A stretch of 33,734 nt of DNA from Asaia bogorensis (GCA_945873195.1 CAMCDA010000027.1:1-33734), one strand, 5' to 3'; counted from the first letter of the stretch, positions 24,332 through 30,868 are shown. Notes: generated by a model not told the origin, from the sequence alone. Translations and numbers: made by a program.

Positions 24332-24535
24332 CTAAGCTGACCTCTCGGCCTTCAACGCCGCCGCGATCAGACGACGGACCGCTTCCGGCCGGGATGGCGC
24401 GTCCGGCTGCGACTCGATCCAGGCGTCCAGGGCGGCAAGCTGTTCCGGGTGAAGGCGCACCAGCACGGGAACCCCCTGGCCCGTAGGCGCTGGCCCTCTG
24501 CGTTTTCGCGGTATCAAGGTTTCTTGCGTTGTCAT
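24332..24535 (-). CDS. Ribbon-helix-helix protein
   Basis: The 67-residue product starts MTTQETLIPRKRRGPAPTGQ and continues VPVLVRLHPEQLAALDAWIE, then DAPSRPEAVRRLIAAALKAE. A short beta strand plus two helices is the CopG/Arc-type RHH fold. Such proteins are antitoxins, copy-number or autoregulatory repressors. No toxin gene is adjacent. A 10-bp inverted repeat spans the start codon, suggesting autoregulation. It is divergent from the ParB-like gene at 24620. Confidence 0.7.
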   Translation of the reverse strand: MTTQETLIPRKRRGPAPTGQGVPVLVRLHPEQLAALDAWIESQPDAPSRPEAVRRLIAAALKAERSA

Positions 24536-24548
24536 CGGAACCTTGATA
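24512..24548. promoter_or_regulatory. Inverted-repeat operator at the RHH gene start
   Basis: TATCAAGGTT (24512-24521) and AACCTTGATA (24539-24548) are perfect 10-bp arms with a 17-base spacer that contains the RHH ATG. Position over the 5' end suggests autorepression by the RHH protein. Confidence 0.5.
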
Positions 24549-24619
24549 TCAGAGACGCGGCCGAGCGGAAAGGGTGAAGGCTTCCCGCCCGGCCTAACCT
24601 CAAGCAAGGAGTTGGGTCC

Positions 24620-25432
24620 ATGCCCGAAGCTACAAACACGCCTACCATCCCCCGCACGATCGGCCTAATTCTGGACGAGTGCGCCTCCGCTACCATGAAG
24701 TTGAACAGCGCCACGCGGATCGTGGACCATCTGAACATTTCTCGGAGTCCGGTGGAGACCAACGACCTGGTGGCCGTGGTGTTCACCCTGGAGCATGTCC
24801 AGGAGGAACTGGAACGTCTCCACGCGGAGGCCGCGCGCCTCTATGAAGTGCGCCCCGCCTGGATACCCGACCAGCCCGTGACGGCGGAACCGCGGGCGCG
24901 TGACGGATACATCTTGGTCGGCGGGCTGCATCGCCTGGAAGCAATGGTCCAGCGCGGCGCTACACACATCCCCGCCGTCGTGGTCGCAATGGATGACCTA
25001 GTCGCCACCATAGCCGAGTGCGACGAGAACCTGTGCGGGTCGAACCTTTCGCAATCCGAACGAGCGTTGTTCACGCGGCGGCGGAAGGAGGCTTACGAGG
25101 CGCTGCATCCTGAGACGAAGGCGACGAACAATGGCGGTGGCGGGAGGAATAACGAAACTCGTCGCCAAGTTGGCGACGATATAGCCGACCGTTTCACCGC
25201 CGACGCCGCCACCAAAACCGGACAGTCTGAGCGGACAGTCCAGCGCGATGCCGAACGCGGGGAGAACATCCCCGCGCCTATCCTCGCGGAAATCGCGGGC
25301 ACCGATCTGGATAAGGGCGTCGTCCTCGATCGCCTCAAGAACGCAGACGACGCGGCGGCCGAACTCGACACCATTCGCGCCCGCTGGCCGGCATCTTGTC
25401 CGACTGCGACGAGCACACGCACATGCTGGTGA
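24620..25432 (+). CDS. ParB-like protein with a shortened nuclease domain
   Basis: The 270-residue protein is preceded by AAGGAG. Residues about 1-80 are helical (TRIVDHLNISRSPVETNDLV, then FTLEHVQEELERLHAEAARL). The second half of a ParB domain follows: QPVTAEPRARDGYILVGGLH RLEAMVQRGATHIPAVVVAM, ECDENLCGSNLSQSERALFT and RRKEAYEALHPETK. The first half of the ParB fold, including the usual start with the catalytic strand, is absent. An HTH-like region (ATKTGQSERTVQRDAERGEN) and a short tail end the protein. ParB relatives act in partition or as CTP-dependent DNA-binding regulators; here activity is doubtful because half the domain is replaced. The end overlaps the next gene by 37 bases if that gene starts at 25396. 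Confidence 0.7.
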   Translation: MPEATNTPTIPRTIGLILDECASATMKLNSATRIVDHLNISRSPVETNDLVAVVFTLEHVQEELERLHAEAARLYEVRPAWIPDQPVTAEPRARDGYILVGGLHRLEAMVQRGATHIPAVVVAMDDLVATIAECDENLCGSNLSQSERALFTRRRKEAYEALHPETKATNNGGGGRNNETRRQVGDDIADRFTADAATKTGQSERTVQRDAERGENIPAPILAEIAGTDLDKGVVLDRLKNADDAAAELDTIRARWPASCPTATSTRTCW

Positions 25433-25737
25433 CGGCCGCGCGCTTGATCGATCACCTTGAAGGAAGCGAGGCGAATATCGAGTGCACGGACCTAGCCCCC
25501 ATTCGGTCGGTCGTGCGGACTGCCGCCGATGCGCTGGCCGGACTGCATGCCCAAGCGTGGGCGATCTTCAAGGCCGAGCGGGCCGAGGCCGAGGCGAAGC
25601 GGACGCCTGGGCCGCTCGACGCGCTGGCGTTGAAGATCAACCGGGGCCGCATGAGGGAAGCGGCCGAGGTAGCGCTGGCGCACCTGGCCGAACTGGACCG
25701 ACTCGACGAGGTTAACGGCGGGACCGCTGCCGCCTGA
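25396..25737 (+). CDS. 113-residue helical protein paralogous to the ParB-like N-terminus
   Basis: The segment MLVTAARLIDHLEGSEANIE followed by CTDLAPIRSVVRTAADALAG aligns with residues 30-75 of the preceding ParB-like protein: TRIVDHL / ARLIDHL, ETNDL / ECTDL and ELERLHAEA / ALAGLHAQA. A helical C-terminus (RMREAAEVALAHLAELDRLD) follows. The start is TTG 25396, or more likely ATG 25423, which gives 104 residues. It is the last gene before attR. Function is unknown. Confidence 0.6.
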   Translation: MSDCDEHTHMLVTAARLIDHLEGSEANIECTDLAPIRSVVRTAADALAGLHAQAWAIFKAERAEAEAKRTPGPLDALALKINRGRMREAAEVALAHLAELDRLDEVNGGTAAA

Positions 25738-25815
25738 CCGAACGGGGAGGATGGCGCCGCGAGATGCTGCACCTTCCTCCGACCCCGGCCGAACCCATGC
25801 GCGAAATCTGCGGAT

Positions 25816-25836
25816 TGTTGCCCCAGATGTTGCCCC
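25816..25836 (+). promoter_or_regulatory. Candidate integrase arm-type sites, right end
   Basis: TGTTGCCCC occurs at 25816-25824 and 25828-25836, 12 bp apart. It is the same nonamer pair and orientation as near attL, and lies 58 bp inside attR. Confidence 0.5.
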
Positions 25837-25893
25837 AGCCGAAACTGGGCAACCCGTCGATGGGGATTTTGGCGCTTAACCCATTGTAAAGAA

Positions 25894-25948
25894 TGGCTCG
25901 GGCGGTAGGATTCGAACCTACGACCAATCGGTTAACAGCCGATTGCTC
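25894..25948. repeat. attR: 55-bp copy within intact tRNA-Asn
   Basis: Identical to 16772-16826. The element supplied this 3' part of the gene, so tRNA-Asn stayed functional after integration. Confidence 0.95.
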
Positions 25949-25968
25949 TACCGCTGAGCTACGCCCGA
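25894..25968 (-). tRNA. tRNA-Asn (anticodon GTT), satellite integration site
   Basis: A 75-nt cloverleaf on the minus strand: acceptor TCGGGCG pairs with CGCCCGA, the D-arm is GCTC...GAGC, the anticodon stem-loop is ATCGG-CTGTTAA-CCGAT, the T-arm contains GGTTCGAATCC, and CCA is encoded. The 3' 55 bases are duplicated at 16772. A good promoter lies 19 bases upstream. Confidence 0.96.
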
Positions 25969-25986
25969 TCAGCGCCGTGAGGCGGG

Positions 25987-26015
25987 TGTCTAGTGGCACG
26001 CGGGGCCGCGGTCAA
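25987..26015 (-). promoter_or_regulatory. Promoter of tRNA-Asn
   Basis: On the minus strand TTGACC (26015-26010), a 17-base spacer and TAGACA (25992-25987) give a start site about 12 bases before the tRNA 5' end. The IS target duplication begins at the next base (26016), so the insertion just missed the -35. Confidence 0.6.
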
Positions 26016-26031
26016 CAGGCTCATCGCACCT
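26016..26031. repeat. Left target-site duplication of the IS remnant
   Basis: CAGGCTCATCGCACCT matches 27296-27311 (CAGGCTCATCGCAGCT) at 15 of 16 positions. Each copy directly abuts an inverted end of the element. Confidence 0.75.
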
Positions 26032-26058
26032 TGTTAGCGCAAAGTAGGAATGTCCCCT
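26032..26058 (+). repeat. Left inverted end of the IS remnant
   Basis: 27 bp starting TGTTAGCGCAAAG and ending AATGTCCCCT match the reverse complement of 27269-27295 at 24 positions. A second AATGTCCCCT lies 24 bp inward (26073-26082), probably another transposase binding site. Confidence 0.85.
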
Positions 26059-26100
26059 CTCCGCGAAATGAGAATGTCCCCTTTGTCGTTGCGTTGCGGG

Positions 26101-26275
26101 TGTTTGCCTTGCGTGAGCGGTGGCCACGGTTTGGCGAGTTGATCCAGATCGACGACGGCTCGCAGGGCTGGTTGAAGGATCGTGGTCCGCGCCGCACGCT
26201 GATTGTGTTCATCGACGACGCCACGGGTCGGCTGACGGCGCTGCATTTTGCCCCGACGAAAACCCGGCGCGCGGC
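26101..26275 (+). pseudogene. Transposase fragment 1 (first catalytic Asp region)
   Basis: The reading frame ALRERWPRFGELIQIDDGSQ, then WLKDRGPRRTLIVFIDDATG and RLTALHFAPTK, is the start of an integrase-type DDE core; IQID and FIDDAT carry the first metal-ligand Asp region. The HTH half that should precede it is missing: the fragment starts only about 20 bases after the inner terminal motif. It breaks off at KTRRA. Confidence 0.8.
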
Positions 26276-26383
26276 ATCGGCGGCTGCGGTGGCATGGCCC
26301 GATCACCGGCCAGGTCGGCGCGGTGCCGCCGGAACGGTGATTGGGCGCGCCAGAGCCTGTCGCGGCTCAGGGCTTGGCGAGGC

Positions 26384-26857
26384 TCAGAGCTTGTCGGCCT
26401 TCGTCGCGAAGATGATCTTCCAGTTGGACTCGCCCTTGCGGATGACGTTGGCTGTGTCGGCGAGGAACAGGTTCTTGTGCGCCGCCTCGGTGCTGTTGAT
26501 GTAGAGTTGGCCGTCGACGATCTTCCACAGGGTCGGGTTGATGACGACCTTCTTGCCCTTGCTCGCGCCGGCGGAGCACCAGCCGCCATAGGCGGGCACG
26601 TATTTGGCAGGGTTGGCGGCGAACAGGTCGCGGTTGGCGGCCGAGGCGAAGTACCAGGTGGCGCCTTGGAATTCGGACGCGAACTGCTTCGATCCCTGGG
26701 TGGGCGCGCCGGCCGTGTGGTAGGCGACAACGTCGTAGCCGCCGATCACGGCGCCGTCCTTTATGTAGTGCTCGTCCACGGCAAGGGCCGCGGAGATCGG
26801 CATGAGGGACGCGAAGGCGGCAACCACGGCAACGCGCAGCAGGCTGATATCTGGCAT
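26384..26857 (-). CDS. Secreted YHS-domain protein
   Basis: The product is 157 residues from the ATG at 26857. It has a signal peptide (SLLRVAVVAAFASLMPISAA, cleavage probably after ALA at about 27) and a YHS-type domain: GAVIGGYDVVAYHTAGAPTQ, FQGATWYFASAANRDLFAAN, KYVPAYGGWCSAGASKGKKV and LWKIVDGQLYINSTEAAHKN. Related periplasmic YHS proteins are suspected of metal binding or handling, but function is not established. The conserved Cys in GGWCSAG is encoded by TGC, so it is not a selenoprotein. The gene lies antisense inside a broken transposase. A longer frame to 26932 lacks a signal-like start. Confidence 0.85.
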   Translation of the reverse strand: MPDISLLRVAVVAAFASLMPISAALAVDEHYIKDGAVIGGYDVVAYHTAGAPTQGSKQFASEFQGATWYFASAANRDLFAANPAKYVPAYGGWCSAGASKGKKVVINPTLWKIVDGQLYINSTEAAHKNLFLADTANVIRKGESNWKIIFATKADKL

Positions 26858-27020
26858 GGGGAACCTCTCAATGGGTTGAATCGGCCCTGCTCGCCAGGGC
26901 GACCGAGCCGCATGATGCGGATCAGCTATCAACCAGACTCGGGGTAGCGCCGATCTGTTACAGCGCCTCGGACAATTTCCGGATCATCGACCCAGGGGAT
27001 TTTCGGCTTGTCGCGTGAAC

Positions 27021-27149
27021 CCAGCATATTCGGATCGGCACGGGATTTTCCGCGTCAATGCGAAGGACGTGCAAAGCGGTGACCGCAAGACGGAAGTCGG
27101 TCGCAGGTGCGATCGTTTGAAGATCGATCCGATCCAGGCGCTGACCCCG
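27021..27149 (+). pseudogene. Transposase fragment 2 (second catalytic Asp region)
   Basis: PAYSDRHGIFRVNAKDVQSG followed by RLKIDPIQALTP is the next block of the same integrase-type transposase as fragment 1, carrying the second catalytic Asp (YSD). About 15-20 residues expected between the fragments are lost, and about 745 bp of other DNA with the YHS gene lies there instead. The Glu-bearing C-terminus is absent. Confidence 0.8.
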
Positions 27150-27268
27150 CGGGCGAGAATTTTTCCCCCTCTCGCGCTGTATGAGGGCTGTTCGCGCGTG
27201 GCGCGGACCGTCCTTCTAAAGCGCGGGAGGGGGCAAGCGCGCAGGGGACATTTCCAATTGGGAGAACC

Positions 27269-27295
27269 AGGGGACATTCCTACCTTGCGTTGACA
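27269..27295 (-). repeat. Right inverted end of the IS remnant
   Basis: The reverse complement starts TGTCAACGCAAGG and ends AATGTCCCCT. A second AGGGGACATT copy lies inward at 27243-27252, so both ends have the same two-site structure. Confidence 0.85.
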
Positions 27296-27311
27296 CAGGC
27301 TCATCGCAGCT
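27296..27311. repeat. Right target-site duplication of the IS remnant
   Basis: CAGGCTCATCGCAGCT directly follows the right inverted end and matches the left copy at 26016-26031 with one mismatch. Confidence 0.75.
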
Positions 27312-27371
27312 TCGATGATCCTTCGCATACGATCGTCCGCCTTCCTCAGACTTCCTTAACCAAATCCGGTC

Positions 27372-27384
27372 ATTGTCCGACAAT
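27372..27384. promoter_or_regulatory. Small palindrome upstream of motB
   Basis: ATTGT-CCG-ACAAT, a 5-bp dyad 21 bases before the motB ATG, could be an operator or part of the leader. The evidence is weak. Confidence 0.25.
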
Positions 27385-27404
27385 CGCAACAGGGACAGGA
27401 CCCA

Positions 27405-28478
27405 ATGGCGGGCAAGGGCGACGGCAAGGGTGCCGTCATCATCAAGCGGTATGAGATCGTCGAGGCCGGCCATCACGGCGGCGCCTGGAAAGTCGCGTAC
27501 GCCGACTTCGTGACCGCGATGATGGCCTTCTTCCTGCTGATGTGGCTGCTGAACGCCACGACCGAGGACCAGCGCAAGGGGCTCGCCGACTATTTCAGCC
27601 CCAATAATCTCATGAGCCATGCCTCCTCCGGCACCGGCCAGCCCTTCGGCGGCCATACCGCCTTCGCGGAGGGCGCGCTCGTGTCCGATAAGGGCGCGGT
27701 GGAAATCGTCATGGGCAAGCGCCCGCCGGTGAAGGAATCGGACGTTGGCGACACCGAGATCGTGCGCCAGCCGACCGGCCCGAACGGAGAGGAGGTCGGC
27801 AGCAACGAAACCGCGCAGGGCCAGCCGCTGAAGGGGCAGGCGGCGCTGCGGATGGGCGACATGCCCGATGCCACCGGCCTGGCCGGCAATGCCCGGACCG
27901 AGGGCGACCTGGAGGCCGATGGCGCCCGCCCGCCCACCGAGGCGGAGCTGAAGGCCGAACTCGAACGGCAGGAGAAACAGGCGTTCGAGGCCGCGGCGGA
28001 ACAGATCCGGGAAGCGGTGCGCGGCGACCCGAGCCTCGCTGACCTTTCCAAGCAACTCGCCATCGACATGACGCCGGACGGATTGCGGATTCAGATCATG
28101 GACGAAGTGCGCCAGCCGATGTTCGCCACCGGGTCATCGGTTCCGAACGAACGCGCCCGCGCCTTGCTGCAAAAGGTGGCGCCGGTGCTGCTGAAGCTGC
28201 CGCAGTCGGTCTCGATCGCCGGCCACACCGACGCCGCGCCGTTCCCGGGCAAGGAGCGCACGAACTGGGAGCTGTCGGCCGAACGCGCCAACGCGACCCG
28301 CCGGCTGCTGGTGGAAGGCGGGCTGCCGGCCGAACGCATCCGCACCGTCACCGGTCACGCCGAACGCGACCCGCTGCTGCCGGCCGACCCGTTCGCCGCC
28401 GCCAACCGCCGGATCGCCATCGTGGTCCTGCGAGAGGCCGGGGCTGCCAAGCCCGCCTCTTCCGCGCCGCACCGTTGA
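27405..28478 (+). CDS. motB: Flagellar motor stator protein MotB
   Basis: MotB anchors the stator to peptidoglycan and forms the proton channel with MotA. The 357-residue protein has a basic N-terminus. A single transmembrane helix follows (ADFVTAMMAFFLLMWLLNAT, about 43-62) with the essential channel Asp in YADFVTAMMAFF. A long charged, Gly/Glu-rich periplasmic linker (about 70-200) leads to an OmpA/MotB peptidoglycan-binding domain: QSVSIAGHTDAAPFPGKERT, NWELSAERANATRRLLVEGG and ANRRIAIVVL. AGGGAC precedes the ATG. It lies nine bases before motA, the reverse of the usual motA-motB order. The linker is longer than in Escherichia coli MotB. Confidence 0.93.
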   Translation: MAGKGDGKGAVIIKRYEIVEAGHHGGAWKVAYADFVTAMMAFFLLMWLLNATTEDQRKGLADYFSPNNLMSHASSGTGQPFGGHTAFAEGALVSDKGAVEIVMGKRPPVKESDVGDTEIVRQPTGPNGEEVGSNETAQGQPLKGQAALRMGDMPDATGLAGNARTEGDLEADGARPPTEAELKAELERQEKQAFEAAAEQIREAVRGDPSLADLSKQLAIDMTPDGLRIQIMDEVRQPMFATGSSVPNERARALLQKVAPVLLKLPQSVSIAGHTDAAPFPGKERTNWELSAERANATRRLLVEGGLPAERIRTVTGHAERDPLLPADPFAAANRRIAIVVLREAGAAKPASSAPHR

Positions 28479-28487
28479 GAACCGTCC

Positions 28488-29351
28488 ATGCTCGTCATCG
28501 GTGGCTTCGTCTTCCTGCTGTTCAGCGTCTTCGGCAGCTACCTGGCGCATGGCGGCAAGTTCGGCCCGCTGGCCGGGTCCTTGCCGTTCGAGCTGTGGTC
28601 GATCGGCGGTGCCGCGGTGGGCACGTTCCTGATGTCGAACAGCATGCACGACGTGAAGCACACGCTGGGTTCGCTCGGAAAGATCCTCAAGGGCGGATCG
28701 TTCCACAAGCCGGACTATGTCGAGTTGCTGAGCCTGTTGTATTTCCTGGTCCGCCTGGCCAGCACCAAGGGCAACATGGCGCTGGAACCGCATATCGAGA
28801 AACCGTCCGAAAGCACCGCGTTCCAGAAGTTCCCGAAGATCCTGGCCAATCATCATGCCACGACCATCATCTGCGACTACCTCCGCATGGTGGGCATGAA
28901 CGCCGACGATCCGAACCAGATCGAGGACGTGATGGCGCGCGAACTCAAGAAGACCCTGGCCGAGGAGATGCATCCCTCCCACGCGTTGCAAGGCATGGCG
29001 GACGCGCTGCCGGCGCTGGGGATCGTCGCGGCGGTGTTGGGCGTCATCAAGACCATGGGATCGATCAGCGAGCCTCCGGCGGTGCTGGGCGGCATGATCG
29101 GTGGCGCGTTGACCGGCACGTTCCTCGGGGTGCTGATGGCCTATGGCCTGATGGCGCCCTTCGCCAGCCGCCTGAAGGGCGTGGTGGAGGAGGATGCCAA
29201 GTATTTCGAGGTGATCCGCGCCGTCCTGGTCGCCCATCTGCACGGCAACGCCCCCCAGGTGAGCGTCGAAACCGGCCGCAAGATGGTCCCCAATGAGCAC
29301 ATGCCGACCTTCCAGGAGATGGAGGAGGCTGTTCAGGCGGTGCAGATGTGA
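28488..29351 (+). CDS. motA: Flagellar motor stator protein MotA
   Basis: MotA forms the ring around MotB and couples ion flow to torque on FliG. The 287-residue protein has four membrane segments: LVIGGFVFLLFSVFGSYLAH, ELWSIGGAAVGTFLM, ALPALGIVAAVLGVIKTMGS and GALTGTFLGVLMAYGLMAPF. The large cytoplasmic loop between TM2 and TM3 has the basic and acidic residues used against FliG (KSTAFQKFPKILANHH-like, DVMARELKKTLAEE). The GIVAAVLGVIKTMG and PFASRLK motifs are typical of MotA. It follows motB after nine bases, so both are one operon. Confidence 0.94.
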   Translation: MLVIGGFVFLLFSVFGSYLAHGGKFGPLAGSLPFELWSIGGAAVGTFLMSNSMHDVKHTLGSLGKILKGGSFHKPDYVELLSLLYFLVRLASTKGNMALEPHIEKPSESTAFQKFPKILANHHATTIICDYLRMVGMNADDPNQIEDVMARELKKTLAEEMHPSHALQGMADALPALGIVAAVLGVIKTMGSISEPPAVLGGMIGGALTGTFLGVLMAYGLMAPFASRLKGVVEEDAKYFEVIRAVLVAHLHGNAPQVSVETGRKMVPNEHMPTFQEMEEAVQAVQM

Positions 29352-29387
29352 GGGCGGTTCGTCGGAAGAACCGCCCCCCTTCCGGCT

Positions 29388-30611
29388 TTATGCGACCGAG
29401 GGAACCCGCACCCGGTGCAGGCCGAGGCCCAGGGGCCGCTTCTCGCCCGCGGCGGGGTTGAGTTCGGCGGGAATGCCCTGCTCGGTCGGATGGAAGGTGA
29501 TCGACAGGGATACGTATCCCCCCGGCCGCCGGCCCTGCGTCGGGATCGGCACCCGCACGGAGCGGACGGCCCGGTTGTTGGTCGTGTCGAACGACCATTC
29601 CCCGATCTCCTGGCCGCCCATCCTGATCTTCACCGTCTGGCGCGTCTGCGATCCGGCCAGGAATGCATGCGCGTCGGCTTCCAGCTCGATCGAATCGCCG
29701 GCGTTTGCGGGGATCGCGAGGAACAGTTCGTGGGACGCGCCCAGCCCCCACACGCCCCAGCCTTCCGATGACCGCCAGCCATCGCCCAGCAGTTCTCGCA
29801 GGCCGCTATCGCCGGCGGATGCCCAGGCCGCCGTCAGCAGGGACGCGCGTTTGCGGATCAGCCAGTTGTTCGCTGTCATGGGCGTGCGCTGCTTGCGGAC
29901 CATCGCGCTGCCGGCGCCGTCGGGCATCGGGATGATGCTTTCCGGCTTGGTGGCGAAGAATTCATCCACCGCGCGTTCGGCGCCGGCCCAGGACGGGCTG
30001 GCGTAGTCATGGACGATGATGAACCCGCCCGGCGCCATGCGCGGATAGAAGTATTCCAGCGCGCTGGTGATCGGCGTGTAGAGGTCGCAGTCGATATGCA
30101 CCAGGCAGTACCGCCCGTCCGGCGGCAGTTGGCTGGCGGTTTCCGGGAAGTAGCCCTTCACGTAGCGCACCGCTTCCTCCCCCACGCGGGCGCGGACGGC
30201 TTCGAGGGACGTGTCGTTGAAGGTCCCCGTGCGCGCGCTGGCGTCGGGACCGGTGATGTCGCGCTGGTCAAACCCCTCGAACGTGTCGAGCACGTGCAGT
30301 GTGCGCCCGAGGCGGCGGGCCATCTGCGCGAGCATGGTCGCGGTGCGTCCCTGATAGGTGCCGAGCTCCATGAGATCGCCGTCCACGCGTTCCTTGATCA
30401 ACTGCTCGAACACGAGGCTGAACTGGTAGAAGCGCGTCATGTCACTTTGCAGCAGGCCGTCGGGCATGAAGCCGGCGACGAAACTTTCCAGATCGACGGA
30501 CCCGCCGATCCGCTTGTACGCATCGACGTTGACCGCATAGCGCTGCGGCATGGTTGTCCGGTAGGGCCAGGGCCGGTTGTTGCGTGTGGGCGGGGTCTTG
30601 TCGTCCGACAT
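29388..30611 (-). CDS. TylF/MycF-type methyltransferase with C-terminal beta-sandwich
   Basis: The 407-residue protein has a SAM-dependent O-methyltransferase domain of the TylF/MycF group (about 60-240). Seen are GDLMELGTYQGRTATMLAQM (SAM motif), LHVLDTFEGFD, the metal-binding CLVHIDCDLYTPITSALEYF and GGFIIVHDYASPSWAGAERA. Residues about 280-407 form a separate beta-rich domain (SEGWGVWGLGASHELFLAIP ... EIGEWSFDTTNN ... LGLGLHRVRV) of the kind found attached to glycosyltransferases. The two together suggest modification of a sugar on a glycan or glycoprotein. The converging position next to motBA hints at flagellar or surface glycan, but the substrate is unknown. Confidence 0.8.
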   Translation of the reverse strand: MSDDKTPPTRNNRPWPYRTTMPQRYAVNVDAYKRIGGSVDLESFVAGFMPDGLLQSDMTRFYQFSLVFEQLIKERVDGDLMELGTYQGRTATMLAQMARRLGRTLHVLDTFEGFDQRDITGPDASARTGTFNDTSLEAVRARVGEEAVRYVKGYFPETASQLPPDGRYCLVHIDCDLYTPITSALEYFYPRMAPGGFIIVHDYASPSWAGAERAVDEFFATKPESIIPMPDGAGSAMVRKQRTPMTANNWLIRKRASLLTAAWASAGDSGLRELLGDGWRSSEGWGVWGLGASHELFLAIPANAGDSIELEADAHAFLAGSQTRQTVKIRMGGQEIGEWSFDTTNNRAVRSVRVPIPTQGRRPGGYVSLSITFHPTEQGIPAELNPAAGEKRPLGLGLHRVRVPSVA

Positions 30612-30868
30612 TCAAAAGACGCCTTTCAACTGCTTGTGGGGTGCCTGGCGGGGGTGCTTGAAAAGGGGAGACGCGGGTCGGCCCGGTCAGTGGGGCGGCG
30701 CCGTTTCCCACGCGGATGTGTGCCCTCGGGCGCAGGCCGCATGGTGCGCGGCGGATGCGGCGCGACCGGGCACGGGGCACGGTGAGGCTGGCAATGGCTC
30801 ACACAGGGTCATCGCGGGGTGGATAGCATGCGGGGTGGCGGGCAACCAACCAGAATGATCGGTGAGGG

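Larger units (their letters stand above)
16772..25948. mobile_element. Phage-satellite-like integrated element in tRNA-Asn
   Basis: The element is bounded by perfect 55-bp repeats, with one unit length of 9,122 bp. Gene content in order: tyrosine integrase, regulator (minus), AlpA-like activator/excisionase, a 67-residue protein, VapE-type primase-helicase, origin-like inverted repeat, a 110-residue protein, major capsid protein, two small coupled proteins, HTH fragment and RHH protein (minus), ParB-like protein and a 113-residue protein. No terminase, portal, protease, tail or lysis genes are seen. This matches the logic of P4/PICI-like satellites: integrate, replicate, and borrow most of a helper phage. 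The unusual extra is its own capsid gene. A defective prophage is the alternative, but the tight operon overlaps argue against random decay. Confidence 0.85.
26032..27295. mobile_element. Decayed insertion sequence carrying a YHS-protein gene
   Basis: The 1,264-bp unit has 27-bp inverted ends (TG...CA), doubled AATGTCCCCT subterminal motifs at both ends and a 16-bp target duplication. Inside are two plus-strand fragments of one integrase-type transposase, with the HTH N-terminus and the C-terminus missing. Between them, on the minus strand, is an intact secreted YHS-domain gene. The transposase resembles IS481/ISNCY (IS1202-group) enzymes in its QIDDGSQGWLKDRGPR and YSDRHGIFRVNAKD segments. 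The unit cannot move by itself, but intact ends could be used in trans. Confidence 0.75.

Noticed and set aside
24332-24535. RHH protein as the antitoxin of a type II toxin-antitoxin pair
   Set aside because: No toxin-like gene lies next to it. The adjacent minus-strand gene is an HTH remnant.
26384-26857. YHS protein as a selenoprotein
   Set aside because: The family has selenocysteine versions, but the residue here is TGC (Cys) and there is no internal TGA.
26984-27328. 114-codon minus-strand ORF across the right IS end
   Set aside because: It runs through the inverted end and is antisense to the transposase fragment; no domain is evident.
29388-30611. Macrolide biosynthesis gene
   Set aside because: TylF resemblance is only at the fold and motif level. 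There are no polyketide or deoxysugar genes nearby, and the C-terminal domain points to glycan chemistry.
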